Part shown: positions 13,783 through 20,517 of the stretch, piece after piece
Layout of the letters: each line of letters opens with the position of its first letter
Numbering within the stretch: position 1 is the stretch's first letter
Origin: Taibaiella sp.
GTDB lineage: Bacteria; Bacteroidota; Bacteroidia; Chitinophagales; Chitinophagaceae
Reading direction: 5' to 3'
Assembly: GCA_019454705.1 (NCBI GenBank)
Contig: JACFNS010000008.1
Location: 1 to 20,517, forward strand
Length of the DNA stretch: 20,517 nt
Translations under genes and position numbers: made by a program
The notes under the pieces: model-generated
What the model was told of the DNA's origin: nothing
What the model saw: only the letters and a program-made list of their open reading frames with translations
Database searches by the model: none

Positions 13783-16700
13783 TTATCTTAACAAGGTAAC
13801 ATTCCCTTTTTTGTTAAAAGTAGTCCCGTCCACAAAGGTTACGTTCAGTACATAACCATATGCTTCTACCGGGGCTTCTGCGCCTTTGTATTTACCATCC
13901 CAACCGATTTTTACATCAGCTGATTCAAACACCAGTTCGCCCCAGCGGTTGTATATTTTCAGGTCTATAGTTTCAATGCCCGCACCACGAACGTACAAGA
14001 TATCATTCTCACCGTCGCCGTTCGGGCTGAAGGCCTTGGGCAGATCTGCCAGGGGGTATACATCAGCATCTACGTATTTGCATATTGTATCTGCGCATCC
14101 CACTTTGTTGAGTGCCTGCAGGCATACCCTGTACGAGCCTGTACGCCTGTAGAATTTTGGTTCAGGTGTTTCAAGTGTGGTAAAAGTGTTATCGCCAAAA
14201 TCCCATACCCACGATGTAGCCCTTTGAGAAAGGTTGGTGAATTTAATAGGCTCATTCGTTACAGGTATTATCGGGTCGTGCCTGAAGTTAGCTATCGGCG
14301 TACTCTCTACCTGTATAGTGTCAGTGAGCGAATCCACCCCATTACATGTGCCGGGGTTGTATGCATACATAGTGATGATATATGTACCGGCTGTATCGTA
14401 TACGTGTTTGGGGTTGCTTTCAGATGAGGTGCGCCCGTCTCCGAATTTCCACAGGAATGTAAGGGCATTTTCAGAACGGTTGTTAAACTGCGCGCCTGTT
14501 TTTTCACACACTACGGGCGGTCCTTCAAATTTTGCCTCTACATACAATGTATTGAAGCTGATAGTTTTTTGAATAGTATCGTTAGGGTTGCAGGCGGCCG
14601 GGTCGTTCAATATAAGTGTAATGGTGTATGTACCCGTATCAGGATATTCATGCGCCGGCGGGTTAGGCCCGTTGAAGGATTTACCATCGCCAAACAGCCA
14701 GGTATGCGTTGTGCTGCCTCCGGCTTTCGATTTGTTGGTAAATGTTGCTTTAAATGGTTTGCAACTATCAGTCTGTACTACGTCAAAGTCGGCATTGATA
14801 GAATTGGTATCAACACGCACAGTTACAAAGGCGGTATCGCTGATTTTGCACGCATTGGGGTTTAATGCTATCAGCCGTACATTGAAAGTGCCCCCGGTAG
14901 CATAGGTATGCGTGGGGTTTGGCGTAGTAGTGCTGTTACCATCGCCAAAATCCCATTGGAAATTGGTAGCGTTGGTAGAGCCGTTAGAAGAAAAATTAAA
15001 AGGTTCGCCCAGGCATACCGAAGCTGCAGGTTGCACTGTAAGGTTGGCATCAACCGAACCGAGGTTGAACGCGATTTTTAATGCCAGTAAATTACAGTTG
15101 CTACTGCCGTTTGTATTGCGGAAAACATTGGGTGTCATCGGTACCGCCGATGAGCCGCCACAGCCACCGCATATAGCCTGGTACACTACACCATTTCTGT
15201 CAAAACGGCTGGTGCCGCCATCCACGTGTTCGCCCAATGTGCTGCCGCCATAAAAAGCAGCGAACAATAGTGACGCTGCGTTTTTTGAAAAAACTATGAA
15301 ATAGAAGTCATCTCCGTTGGTGGTTGTAGACACTATGCCTGAAGGTGTAGGCTGGCTGGCTCCAAACGTTGCAGGCATACCGTTGGTGTTGCCGCCATTG
15401 CCCGCTACCGCGCCACCCCAGCCGGATATATACACGTTCTGACAGGTATCCACCAAAAAAGCTACCGGTGTAATATTGGTAACTGATGATGTGCCCGAAC
15501 CATAAACTGTAGAATAGATATTAGTGCTGATGTTACTGTCCAGCTTCATAACAAATTGGCTGGAACCCGGGTTGTTATATACTCCCGCTGTCACCGGAAA
15601 TGTTCCGCCCAATGTATTACCCATTACGTACACATTATTCTCATCATCTACCTGTATGCCAAAACACTGGTCGTAACCGCCACGCCCTATCAGGGTAGCA
15701 CGTTGCAGCCCATAGCTGCCACCATTCGCATATTTTTGTATGAAGCCATCAGCAGAACCACCCTGGTAACTATTCCACAACCCGCCATTACCCGCAAAGT
15801 CAGCGCTGGTAGTACCACCGGATACATATACAGATGATTCTGACTTGTTAAGCGCCAGCACGTAGGCTGCATCTTCACTGTTACCGCCTACATAGGTACT
15901 CCACAGCAAAGTCGTCAATGCATTATTCAGTTTAAATACCACGCCGTCCTGTACACCTGTCAGTGTGTTCTTAGTAGGGTTTGCCATTGGAAAATTCCCC
16001 GACTTGGTAGATGATGCTACATACACATTTCCTGCATTGTCCAGCAATACTTCGCTGCGCGCATCATCTGCATAAGTGTGCTTCAGCGATCGTATGTTGC
16101 CATACGCTGATGATATATTCACACCATCGTCAGCACTGCCCCCTACAAACCTTGATGCGTTTAGTGTTCCGTTAGGATTCAGTTTTACAACAATGATGTC
16201 CGACCTGCCGTTGTGTGCGCTGCCGGTGCCCTGTATCGGAAAATCAGGAGAATAAGTTCGTCCGGCTATATAAAGATTACCCTGTCCGTCCACAACCATA
16301 CTGTGCGGTTGGTCCTGGCTAAGTCCACCCAGGTAGGTGGAATAAACATTGGTGGTGCCTGTTGGGTTAAACTTGGTGATGCCCATATCGCTGGGTATAG
16401 CAGATGCATTACTGTCTGCATCATTTCCACCTGAATGAGAAGAGGGCCCCACCGTACGTGGATAACCTGTACTACCGCCCCCAACTGCGCCGCCTACAAT
16501 ACCCCCGGCATAAAAGTTGCCCTGGTTATCATATGTGGCTGTAAATCCCCAGTTGTCATCTGTAGAGCCCGTAAAGGTTGTAAAGACAATTTGCGGATCG
16601 ATAATCAATGTGTAATTCTTATCATAACCTTTGGTGAAGTGGTAAGTCAGCACATTATCCTGCAGCTTGTATTTGCATGGCACTTCTTTTCGTTCTCCAT

Positions 16701-17328
16701 CAATGTATTGATAGGCGTATGGGGCCATTTCCTGTATGGTGCCCACCGATGTGGTTATGACCAGGTTGCCGTTTCGGATGTCCAGTGCATCTGCGCCTTC
16801 AAATTGAAGTTGAATATTGTCTGCGTTAGCTCCGGTGTGTACAATGAAATCGTATTTTATATCCTGCCCTTCCGATGCCACATGCAGGTCAATTCCGTTA
16901 TAGACATTTTTATAATCTACCACCAGGTTAGGGTAAATAAAACTCTTCCAGCGGCTGGTGTCGTTACCCAAGTAGTAGTTATGGTAGTATGGCTGTGGTT
17001 TACTGCCGGATATTTCCGGGTTGGGGTTGGCATGGAGCATATGCACTTTGTAGGCATGGTGATACAGTACAGGTTTTTCTTTGGTTTTAAGATGTTTGTA
17101 GTCAAATATTTTCTTTGCATTATCTGCTGCTCCTACTACATAGGTGAAGGTGTTGTTTTCCAAAAACAATGTGATATTACCGTATTGCGCCTTGTACACA
17201 AACGGGCCATCCCACTGGCCTTCGTTTTTTACAAATTCTATGGGCCTGAAATCTCCCTCATGCCCCCATGCTAATATGGGGACAAGCAAGCCGATTACAG
17301 CAGCCAGGTACCTGTATATTATTTTCAT
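13783..17328 (-). CDS. Large T9SS type B cargo with SBBP beta-propeller and four PKD domains
   Basis: A 1181-residue exported protein. The signal peptide (AAVIGLLVPILAWG) is followed by a DUF7948-type domain (about 30-245, FVKNEGQWDGPFVYKAQYG). SBBP repeats form a probable beta-propeller (about 250-750, for example VYSTYLGGLSQDQPHSMVVD then GNLYIAGRT). Four PKD domains occupy about 758-839, 840-925, 926-1006 and 1007-1087, each with the core W-x-FGD. The final 90 residues (1092-1181, KAFSPNGDGENDILYVRG, IYNRWGELVFES, GWDGKYKG) are the CHU_C gliding-motility-associated sorting domain. It should cross the outer membrane by T9SS and stay on the surface or be shed; adhesion or binding is likely but not proven. 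No catalytic domain was seen. Confidence 0.95.
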   Translation of the reverse strand: MKIIYRYLAAVIGLLVPILAWGHEGDFRPIEFVKNEGQWDGPFVYKAQYGNITLFLENNTFTYVVGAADNAKKIFDYKHLKTKEKPVLYHHAYKVHMLHANPNPEISGSKPQPYYHNYYLGNDTSRWKSFIYPNLVVDYKNVYNGIDLHVASEGQDIKYDFIVHTGANADNIQLQFEGADALDIRNGNLVITTSVGTIQEMAPYAYQYIDGERKEVPCKYKLQDNVLTYHFTKGYDKNYTLIIDPQIVFTTFTGSTDDNWGFTATYDNQGNFYAGGIVGGAVGGGSTGYPRTVGPSSHSGGNDADSNASAIPSDMGITKFNPTGTTNVYSTYLGGLSQDQPHSMVVDGQGNLYIAGRTYSPDFPIQGTGSAHNGRSDIIVVKLNPNGTLNASRFVGGSADDGVNISSAYGNIRSLKHTYADDARSEVLLDNAGNVYVASSTKSGNFPMANPTKNTLTGVQDGVVFKLNNALTTLLWSTYVGGNSEDAAYVLALNKSESSVYVSGGTTSADFAGNGGLWNSYQGGSADGFIQKYANGGSYGLQRATLIGRGGYDQCFGIQVDDENNVYVMGNTLGGTFPVTAGVYNNPGSSQFVMKLDSNISTNIYSTVYGSGTSSVTNITPVAFLVDTCQNVYISGWGGAVAGNGGNTNGMPATFGASQPTPSGIVSTTTNGDDFYFIVFSKNAASLLFAAFYGGSTLGEHVDGGTSRFDRNGVVYQAICGGCGGSSAVPMTPNVFRNTNGSSNCNLLALKIAFNLGSVDANLTVQPAASVCLGEPFNFSSNGSTNATNFQWDFGDGNSTTTPNPTHTYATGGTFNVRLIALNPNACKISDTAFVTVRVDTNSINADFDVVQTDSCKPFKATFTNKSKAGGSTTHTWLFGDGKSFNGPNPPAHEYPDTGTYTITLILNDPAACNPNDTIQKTISFNTLYVEAKFEGPPVVCEKTGAQFNNRSENALTFLWKFGDGRTSSESNPKHVYDTAGTYIITMYAYNPGTCNGVDSLTDTIQVESTPIANFRHDPIIPVTNEPIKFTNLSQRATSWVWDFGDNTFTTLETPEPKFYRRTGSYRVCLQALNKVGCADTICKYVDADVYPLADLPKAFSPNGDGENDILYVRGAGIETIDLKIYNRWGELVFESADVKIGWDGKYKGAEAPVEAYGYVLNVTFVDGTTFNKKGNVTLLR

Positions 17329-17357
17329 ACGTTTCCGGTCAGTCGAAAGACTGTTAG

Positions 17358-17387
17358 TAAATGTAGCATTTTTTACTCATAAATAAA
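17358..17387 (-). promoter_or_regulatory. Candidate promoter of the T9SS cargo-porP unit
   Basis: On the minus strand TTTA (17384-17387), an 18-base spacer, then TACATTTA (17358-17365), one mismatch from TAnnTTTG. A small hairpin CAGTC/GACTG (17340-17353) falls in the predicted leader just before the start at 17328. Confidence 0.35.
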
Positions 17388-17484
17388 CACTTAAACAAGC
17401 TTAAATAGCCATTAATACTACCCTTTAACCATCAGGAATATCCGTAGGGAAAATATGTAAAACGCTTGTGAAAGGGGTGAAAAG

Positions 17485-17526
17485 CCCGCTGATGATGATG
17501 CGATCATCAAAAGAAAGGAAAGCGGG
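17485..17526 (-). terminator. Structured 3' region after the YkuK-like gene, possible terminator
   Basis: CCCGCT (17485-17490) pairs with AGCGGG (17521-17526). An inner hairpin GATGAT/ATCATC (17494-17508) is nested inside. On the minus strand the outer stem ends in CTTTTC. It lies just past the stop at 17540. The T-run is weak, so termination is uncertain. Confidence 0.35.
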
Positions 17527-17539
17527 GAGGAGCTCCTTA

Positions 17540-18013
17540 TCAGTTCACGCACTTGTTGGCGCAGCAGCTGCTGGCAAAAGCCTCGGGTTTGGCCTTGAAG
17601 GCGAAGCCCATACCCAATATATAGCCCATAGCCTCGCGCAGGGCCTCGTTGCTTTTAAACTGGGGGTTGGTGTTGATGTCGGCATGCACCTCCATATCCA
17701 CATCATATTGTGTGAAGAGGTTGCACAGTTCGTATGCCGTTTCAATGCTCCTGGCCACCTCTACCAGCATCCGCTCTTTGATGCTGTACTGCTTGGTGGT
17801 CTTGTCGTTGTTGATGAACATAAAACCGCCGTGTTTTTCGCGCAGAAAGACAATCACCGTAGCAAACTCCGTTTCTTTGCCATACACCTGCGAGTCGGTG
17901 CCGATGCACACCTTCAGTTTGTACCCTGCATTGGTTTCCCTGATGATAGCATGCTCCACCGCCTCCTTTACGGGCAGCTTTATCGGTTCTCCTTTAAAGG
18001 TTCGCCATATCAT
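17540..18013 (-). CDS. YkuK-family RNase H-like protein (DUF458)
   Basis: A 157-residue soluble protein. VCIGTDSQVYG (acidic Asp40), the helix KERMLVEVARSIETAYEL (Glu80, Glu85) and VHADINTNPQFKSNEAL (Asp112) match the YkuK/DUF458 family. This family has an RNase H-like fold with acidic metal-binding residues. It is presumed to be a nuclease, but I know of no defined physiological substrate. The last residues SSCCANKCVN hold three cysteines that could bind a metal; the neighbouring GMGFAFKAKPEAFASS is typical of the family. It is divergent from the membrane protein at 18299. Confidence 0.85.
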   Translation of the reverse strand: MIWRTFKGEPIKLPVKEAVEHAIIRETNAGYKLKVCIGTDSQVYGKETEFATVIVFLREKHGGFMFINNDKTTKQYSIKERMLVEVARSIETAYELCNLFTQYDVDMEVHADINTNPQFKSNEALREAMGYILGMGFAFKAKPEAFASSCCANKCVN

Positions 18014-18298
18014 ATTGATTCGTTATTAGTTATACTAAAGATATGCAGAAAATTGTTATGAAATTATTAGGAGAATGTTAGCTTACAATGAAATGCACAG
18101 GTTATGAACATCGCCCGTTAACCAATTATTTACAATATTTACACCCTTGCAGCCACCCTGCCATTTGTCTGAAACAGATGAAAAATCTAACTTCACACCT
18201 GTAAATATGCACCTAAAAAGGTCGATGCGTAACTGCGTAACGACAGGTGGCCTTATAGAGAGGGCAGGGAGATAAACATAATCTCTTAAAGAACGAGC
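18014..18298. other. Divergent intergenic region of 285 bases
   Basis: This separates the leftward YkuK-like gene from the rightward membrane gene. It holds a minus-strand TATCTTTA (18041-18048, one mismatch from TAnnTTTG) suitable for the YkuK-like gene. It also has a short direct repeat of GCGTAAC (18226-18240 region). No convincing promoter for 18299 is seen: TTTG at 18166 followed by TAACTTCA at 18190 has two mismatches. No coding frame looks real. Confidence 0.35.
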
Positions 18299-18874
18299 AT
18301 GACAACCGGTAAATCCGGCCCTTACGGCCCGGGTAATACGCAAGCAAACAAATGGTCGGCCAAACAGTGGTTCCTGTTGTACGGGGCTGTATTATTGGCA
18401 TGGGCCGCTCTTTACCTGCTCAGCCATAGCAAGATGGGCATACCTGGTTATGAGCATGCGCGTTTTTCCCCTGCAGACATCAGGCATATCAACAGTATAT
18501 TAGTAGCTCCGGCACCTGCATCACCACAGGCCAACTACGGACGGCAGCCCGTCACTAATACTAACGATGGCTTCCTCGACAGCTATGCCGGCGATAGCAC
18601 GGAGCCTGATTACGAACCTTATATCGCTACTTTTCCCGAGAACAATACACTGAGCAATATTGATGAGGAGCGCGGCCAGGAAGAGCGGGTAAAAAAAGCC
18701 ATGATATACATCAGCAGCCAGTATGGCGAAGAGATAGACCCCACGCAGATGGCTACCATTCAGCAGTATATCAGCACCTTTACCCCGCGCGAAACGGGCA
18801 TATTCCTGGCGGATTACCGCCTCCGGCTGCAGTCTTTTTTCTGGCTGTCGGGCAAGCTGCTCTATGCCGAGTGA
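18299..18874 (+). CDS. Membrane protein, N-terminal part of a probably split gene
   Basis: A 191-residue product with one membrane helix near the start (WFLLYGAVLLAWAALYLL, about 24-42). A long polar, Pro- and Asn-rich linker follows (about 45-120). A helical region then runs from EERGQEERVKKAMIYISSQY to TPRETGIFLADYRLRL. It stops abruptly at TGA inside what looks like the beginning of a membrane segment (SFFWLSGKLLYAE). The next frame begins at GTG 18871, overlapping this stop as GTGA, and continues the hydrophobic segment. I infer that the two are halves of one protein family, separated by a one-base frameshift or by coupled translation. No function is recognised. Confidence 0.65.
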   Translation: MTTGKSGPYGPGNTQANKWSAKQWFLLYGAVLLAWAALYLLSHSKMGIPGYEHARFSPADIRHINSILVAPAPASPQANYGRQPVTNTNDGFLDSYAGDSTEPDYEPYIATFPENNTLSNIDEERGQEERVKKAMIYISSQYGEEIDPTQMATIQQYISTFTPRETGIFLADYRLRLQSFFWLSGKLLYAE

Positions 18875-19686
18875 TATTCGGAGTGCTGTGCAGCCTGTTG
18901 TTTTTTATAGGCAAAAATGCAGCGAAAGAGGGCGCCATCAGCCAGCGGTTAATCATCTACCAATCGGCCAGGCTGCTGTACGCACCATTTGCCGCTGTGA
19001 TACTGGTATTGATATATAGCTACCTGAAGGGCAACACAACCCTGCATATTGAGGCCAGCGAACTGGTTATCATATTCGGGTTCCTGCTAGGGTTCTATTC
19101 GGGTTCGGTGATAGAACTGTTGGACTGGTTGCGTGGCAATTATGTGCAGCCCAATAATTATGTGCCGGTAGCGGCAACACCGCCTGCAGGACAGGTACCA
19201 GCTGCTACCGCCGGAGAAGAACTACCGCACTACGATACTGAGCAGGCAACGGAGGTACATACGGAGCCTGAAAAACCGGCTGAAGTAGAAGAGGAACCTT
19301 ATATACCCGCACCCCTTGCGCAAAAACGCAAGCTGATGAACGACGACAACGAAATAAGCGAAGTGGATATAGACCTGAAGCTGGACTTCAGCGGATTGTT
19401 TGATGAAGAGCGGGCACAATTGCAACGCCTTGGTTTCAGCAGGGCCATTGTTACATTACACAATGTAAACGGCAAGGATATTATCCCCGCTAAAAAGGCC
19501 AGCGAAGATATGACCACCTTCGTGGCCAGCGATGTGAAACCCGGCATATACATAGCCCGTGCCACCCTCTCTCAACGCCTGCGCGATGATCAAATTATCA
19601 ACCTCTTTGGCGAAAAGACAGCCTACATAACAGAAGACAAACCCGGCCTGGAGCTGTTTGTAAAGAAGTACGAGGCGGCGGACTAG
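18871..19686 (+). CDS. Membrane protein, C-terminal part of a probably split gene
   Basis: A 271-residue frame taken from GTG 18871, which overlaps the preceding TGA. It begins in the middle of a hydrophobic run (IFGVLCSLLFFIGK) too short for a full helix unless joined to the preceding frame. Two more membrane helices follow (about 36-53, LYAPFAAVILVLIYSYLK, and about 62-80, ELVIIFGFLLGFYSGSVIEL). An acidic, Pro/Glu-rich linker (about 95-155) comes next. The C-terminal domain of about 110 residues is probably beta-rich (AIVTLHNVNGKDIIPAKK, TFVASDVKPGIYIARATLS). The frame is open without stops back to 18664, so the true junction could lie anywhere in the overlap. The family is not recognised. 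Confidence 0.65.
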   Translation: MIFGVLCSLLFFIGKNAAKEGAISQRLIIYQSARLLYAPFAAVILVLIYSYLKGNTTLHIEASELVIIFGFLLGFYSGSVIELLDWLRGNYVQPNNYVPVAATPPAGQVPAATAGEELPHYDTEQATEVHTEPEKPAEVEEEPYIPAPLAQKRKLMNDDNEISEVDIDLKLDFSGLFDEERAQLQRLGFSRAIVTLHNVNGKDIIPAKKASEDMTTFVASDVKPGIYIARATLSQRLRDDQIINLFGEKTAYITEDKPGLELFVKKYEAAD

Positions 19687-19880
19687 GGCAACGCCTACCT
19701 TCTACTCTCGTCACTGCGACAGAGTATTTGTGCATACAAATATGGCAGAAGCAGTCTCACGTAACTACCAACAGGTTACGCATTCCTTCTCAGCAGAGTC
19801 TCCCGAAAATGAACTAGGCAGTAATTATGGTGATGCAGTCATGTGCGTTATTTTTAATTCGTATTAACGTTATAATTACG

Positions 19881-19888
19881 TAAATTTG
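19881..19888 (+). promoter_or_regulatory. Orphan -7 box with no gene downstream
   Basis: TAAATTTG is a perfect TAnnTTTG match. Downstream is only a 9-codon frame (19892-19921), then AGCTCTTTGATAT (19922-19934), which resembles the CTCTTTGA boxA-like element of Bacteroidetes rRNA leaders as I remember them. No rRNA follows. Confidence 0.3.
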
Positions 19889-19970
19889 CAATGGTTAACT
19901 TGCCACAAAATGCAGACTAAAAGCTCTTTGATATAACCCAAACCATAATGCCCGGGTAGGTAGGGAAGGG

Positions 19971-20176
19971 AAAAATGTTCCAAAAAATAAATACAAAACC
20001 TCGGCATAAACTTAGCGCAGCGACTCAATGAAACCAATGAAAAGACATTTGGAATGAATCAATTTGGAACAAAGACTGTGAGAAAGTCCCCCTCCGGCGG
20101 ATTTAGGGGTCAACTCGCGGCAGGCAAATGTTCCGGATTTTATTTCTGTTTTCCGGCATCATTTTGGAACATTTTT
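19971..20176. repeat. 15-bp perfect inverted repeat bounding about 206 bases, MITE-like
   Basis: AAAAATGTTCCAAAA (19971-19985) recurs inverted as TTTTGGAACATTTTT (20162-20176). A third, shorter copy AAATGTTCC is at 20126-20134, and TTTGGAAC also occurs at 20063-20070. No clear target-site duplication flanks the pair. Confidence 0.5.
20089..20109. repeat. GC-rich palindrome 1
   Basis: CCCCT (20089-20093) pairs with AGGGG (20105-20109), with an inner CCG/CGG. It looks like the CCCCCTCC...ATTTAGGGG intergenic repeat I recall from many Bacteroidetes genomes. Confidence 0.5.
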
Positions 20177-20207
20177 ATCGTATCAGCACTGGTCTGTGCG
20201 TTTGGTG

Positions 20208-20223
20208 CTCCCCTTTAGGGGGC
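20208..20223. repeat. GC-rich palindrome 2
   Basis: CTCCCC-TTTA-GGGGGC forms a compact hairpin with a 4-bp CCCC/GGGG core. It is related in composition to palindrome 1 and is followed by a G-run and AAAAA. Confidence 0.5.
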
Positions 20224-20315
20224 GGGGGAAAAACCAAAATCCGGCAACCTTTTGGCAACAAAACAGTTGAAGATGACAACAAGCCAACTCGCAACTCATT
20301 GATTTACAATATCCC

Positions 20316-20344
20316 AAAAATTGTTGTCAACGATTTGACAACAA
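20316..20344 (-). terminator. Terminator of coaD
   Basis: TTGTTGTCAA (20321-20330) and TTGACAACAA (20335-20344) form a perfect 10-bp stem with a 4-base loop. On the minus strand it is followed by five T (20316-20320). It lies about 50 bases beyond the coaD stop codon. Confidence 0.65.
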
Positions 20345-20394
20345 AAGGCAACAAATGGAAAGAAACTTTTGGGTTCTGACTTTTGATTTTTGCC

Positions 20395-20517
20395 TTAAAC
20401 CTTCACCTCCGGTGGCACTATCCTGCTCACATCACCCCCGTTACGTATCACATCGCGCACGATGGTAGAAGAAATGGTAGAGTATTCAGGCGCGCAGGTC
20501 AGGAAGATGGTTTCTAT
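20395..20517 (-). CDS. coaD: Pantetheine-phosphate adenylyltransferase, C-terminal 40 residues
   Basis: Reading leftward from the right edge, the last 40 codons of a protein end in TAA at 20395-20397. The fragment contains [20 protein letters not shown] followed by [12 protein letters not shown]. The EYS-ISSTxVR stretch is the conserved C-terminal nucleotide/phosphate-binding motif of CoaD, and GGDVsxxVPP is its usual ending. CoaD joins ATP and 4'-phosphopantetheine to make dephospho-CoA, the penultimate step of coenzyme A synthesis. Only the end is visible; the catalytic N-terminal T/HxGH motif is outside the window. Confidence 0.93.
   Translation of the reverse strand: METIFLTCAPEYSTISSTIVRDVIRNGGDVSRIVPPEVKV

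Larger units (their letters stand above)
19687..20394. other. Gene-poor region of about 700 bases rich in inverted repeats
   Basis: I find no convincing protein gene here. The region holds an orphan promoter-like box (19881), a 15-bp inverted repeat pair (19971 and 20162), GC-rich palindromes (20089 and 20208), a 9-bp inverted pair CCGGATTTT/AAAATCCGG (20133 and 20236) and the coaD terminator (20316-20344). A 41-codon frame (19742-19867) and an 83-codon frame (20128-20379) exist but lack supporting features. It may be a decayed mobile or small non-coding element. Confidence 0.6.

Noticed and set aside
16435..17274. A 279-codon frame opposite the T9SS cargo gene
   Set aside because: The cargo frame has clear domains through this region, and the opposite frame has an implausible composition rich in Cys, Val and Ile. 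It is a shadow.
17340..17353. Hairpin CAGTC/GACTG with a tetraloop before the T9SS cargo gene as a riboswitch or operator
   Set aside because: Only a 5-bp stem with no supporting motif; it could be chance in the leader.
19760..19780. Hairpin CGTAAC/GTTACG as a terminator for the split membrane gene
   Set aside because: A short 6-bp stem with a 9-base loop and no T-run, and it falls about 75 bases after the stop.
20128..20379. An 83-codon rightward frame in the gap before coaD
   Set aside because: It runs through the GC-rich palindrome and the coaD terminator, has low-complexity residues (LGGGGKTK), and lacks a promoter or recognisable family.
1..20517. rRNA, tRNA, CRISPR array or complete insertion sequence
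   Set aside because: No tRNA-like T-loop in the gaps, no regularly spaced direct repeats with unique spacers, and no transposase motif. The CTCTTTGA at 19924 is not followed by 16S sequence.

Overview
The window comes from a member of the Bacteroidota, most likely a Chitinophagaceae-type lineage. The evidence is a type IX secretion (T9SS) cargo with a CHU_C/type B C-terminal domain, a PorP/SprF partner, an RprY-like response regulator, promoter boxes of the Bacteroidetes form TAnnTTTG, and a near absence of strong Shine-Dalgarno sites. There are no rRNA or tRNA genes, no CRISPR array and no recognisable transposase. Most of the window is ordinary chromosome.

Left part (1-8800). A SulP/SLC26 anion transporter cut by the window start is followed on the same strand by a small unknown protein. 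Rightward genes then encode a TPR periplasmic protein and a SurA-like chaperone/prolyl isomerase, closed by tandem terminators. Next come a hemerythrin-like protein, an AraC-type regulator and a c-type cytochrome lipoprotein, each apparently its own unit. A two-gene unit pairs an XRE-like helix-turn-helix protein with a BtrH-type acyltransferase-like protein. A GtrA-family membrane protein follows.

Middle part (8800-17540), all leftward. Two small exported proteins are each followed by a related palindromic repeat. Electron transfer flavoprotein etfB-etfA, an RprY-like regulator, and the PorP/SprF plus 1181-residue T9SS cargo pair follow. The cargo stop and the PorP start are four bases apart, which fits co-expression of a type B cargo with its dedicated secretion partner.

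Right part (17540-20517). A YkuK/RNase H-like gene runs leftward. Two rightward reading frames overlap at GTGA and look like one membrane protein split by a single-base frameshift. A gene-poor stretch of about 700 bases holds nested inverted repeats, GC-rich palindromes and an orphan promoter-like box. The 3' end of coaD enters from the right edge.

The observations most worth a second look are the split membrane protein, the inverted-repeat-rich gap, the stand-alone HTH/BtrH pair and the paired palindromes at 8833 and 9433. I see no clear defence or other novel multi-gene system.
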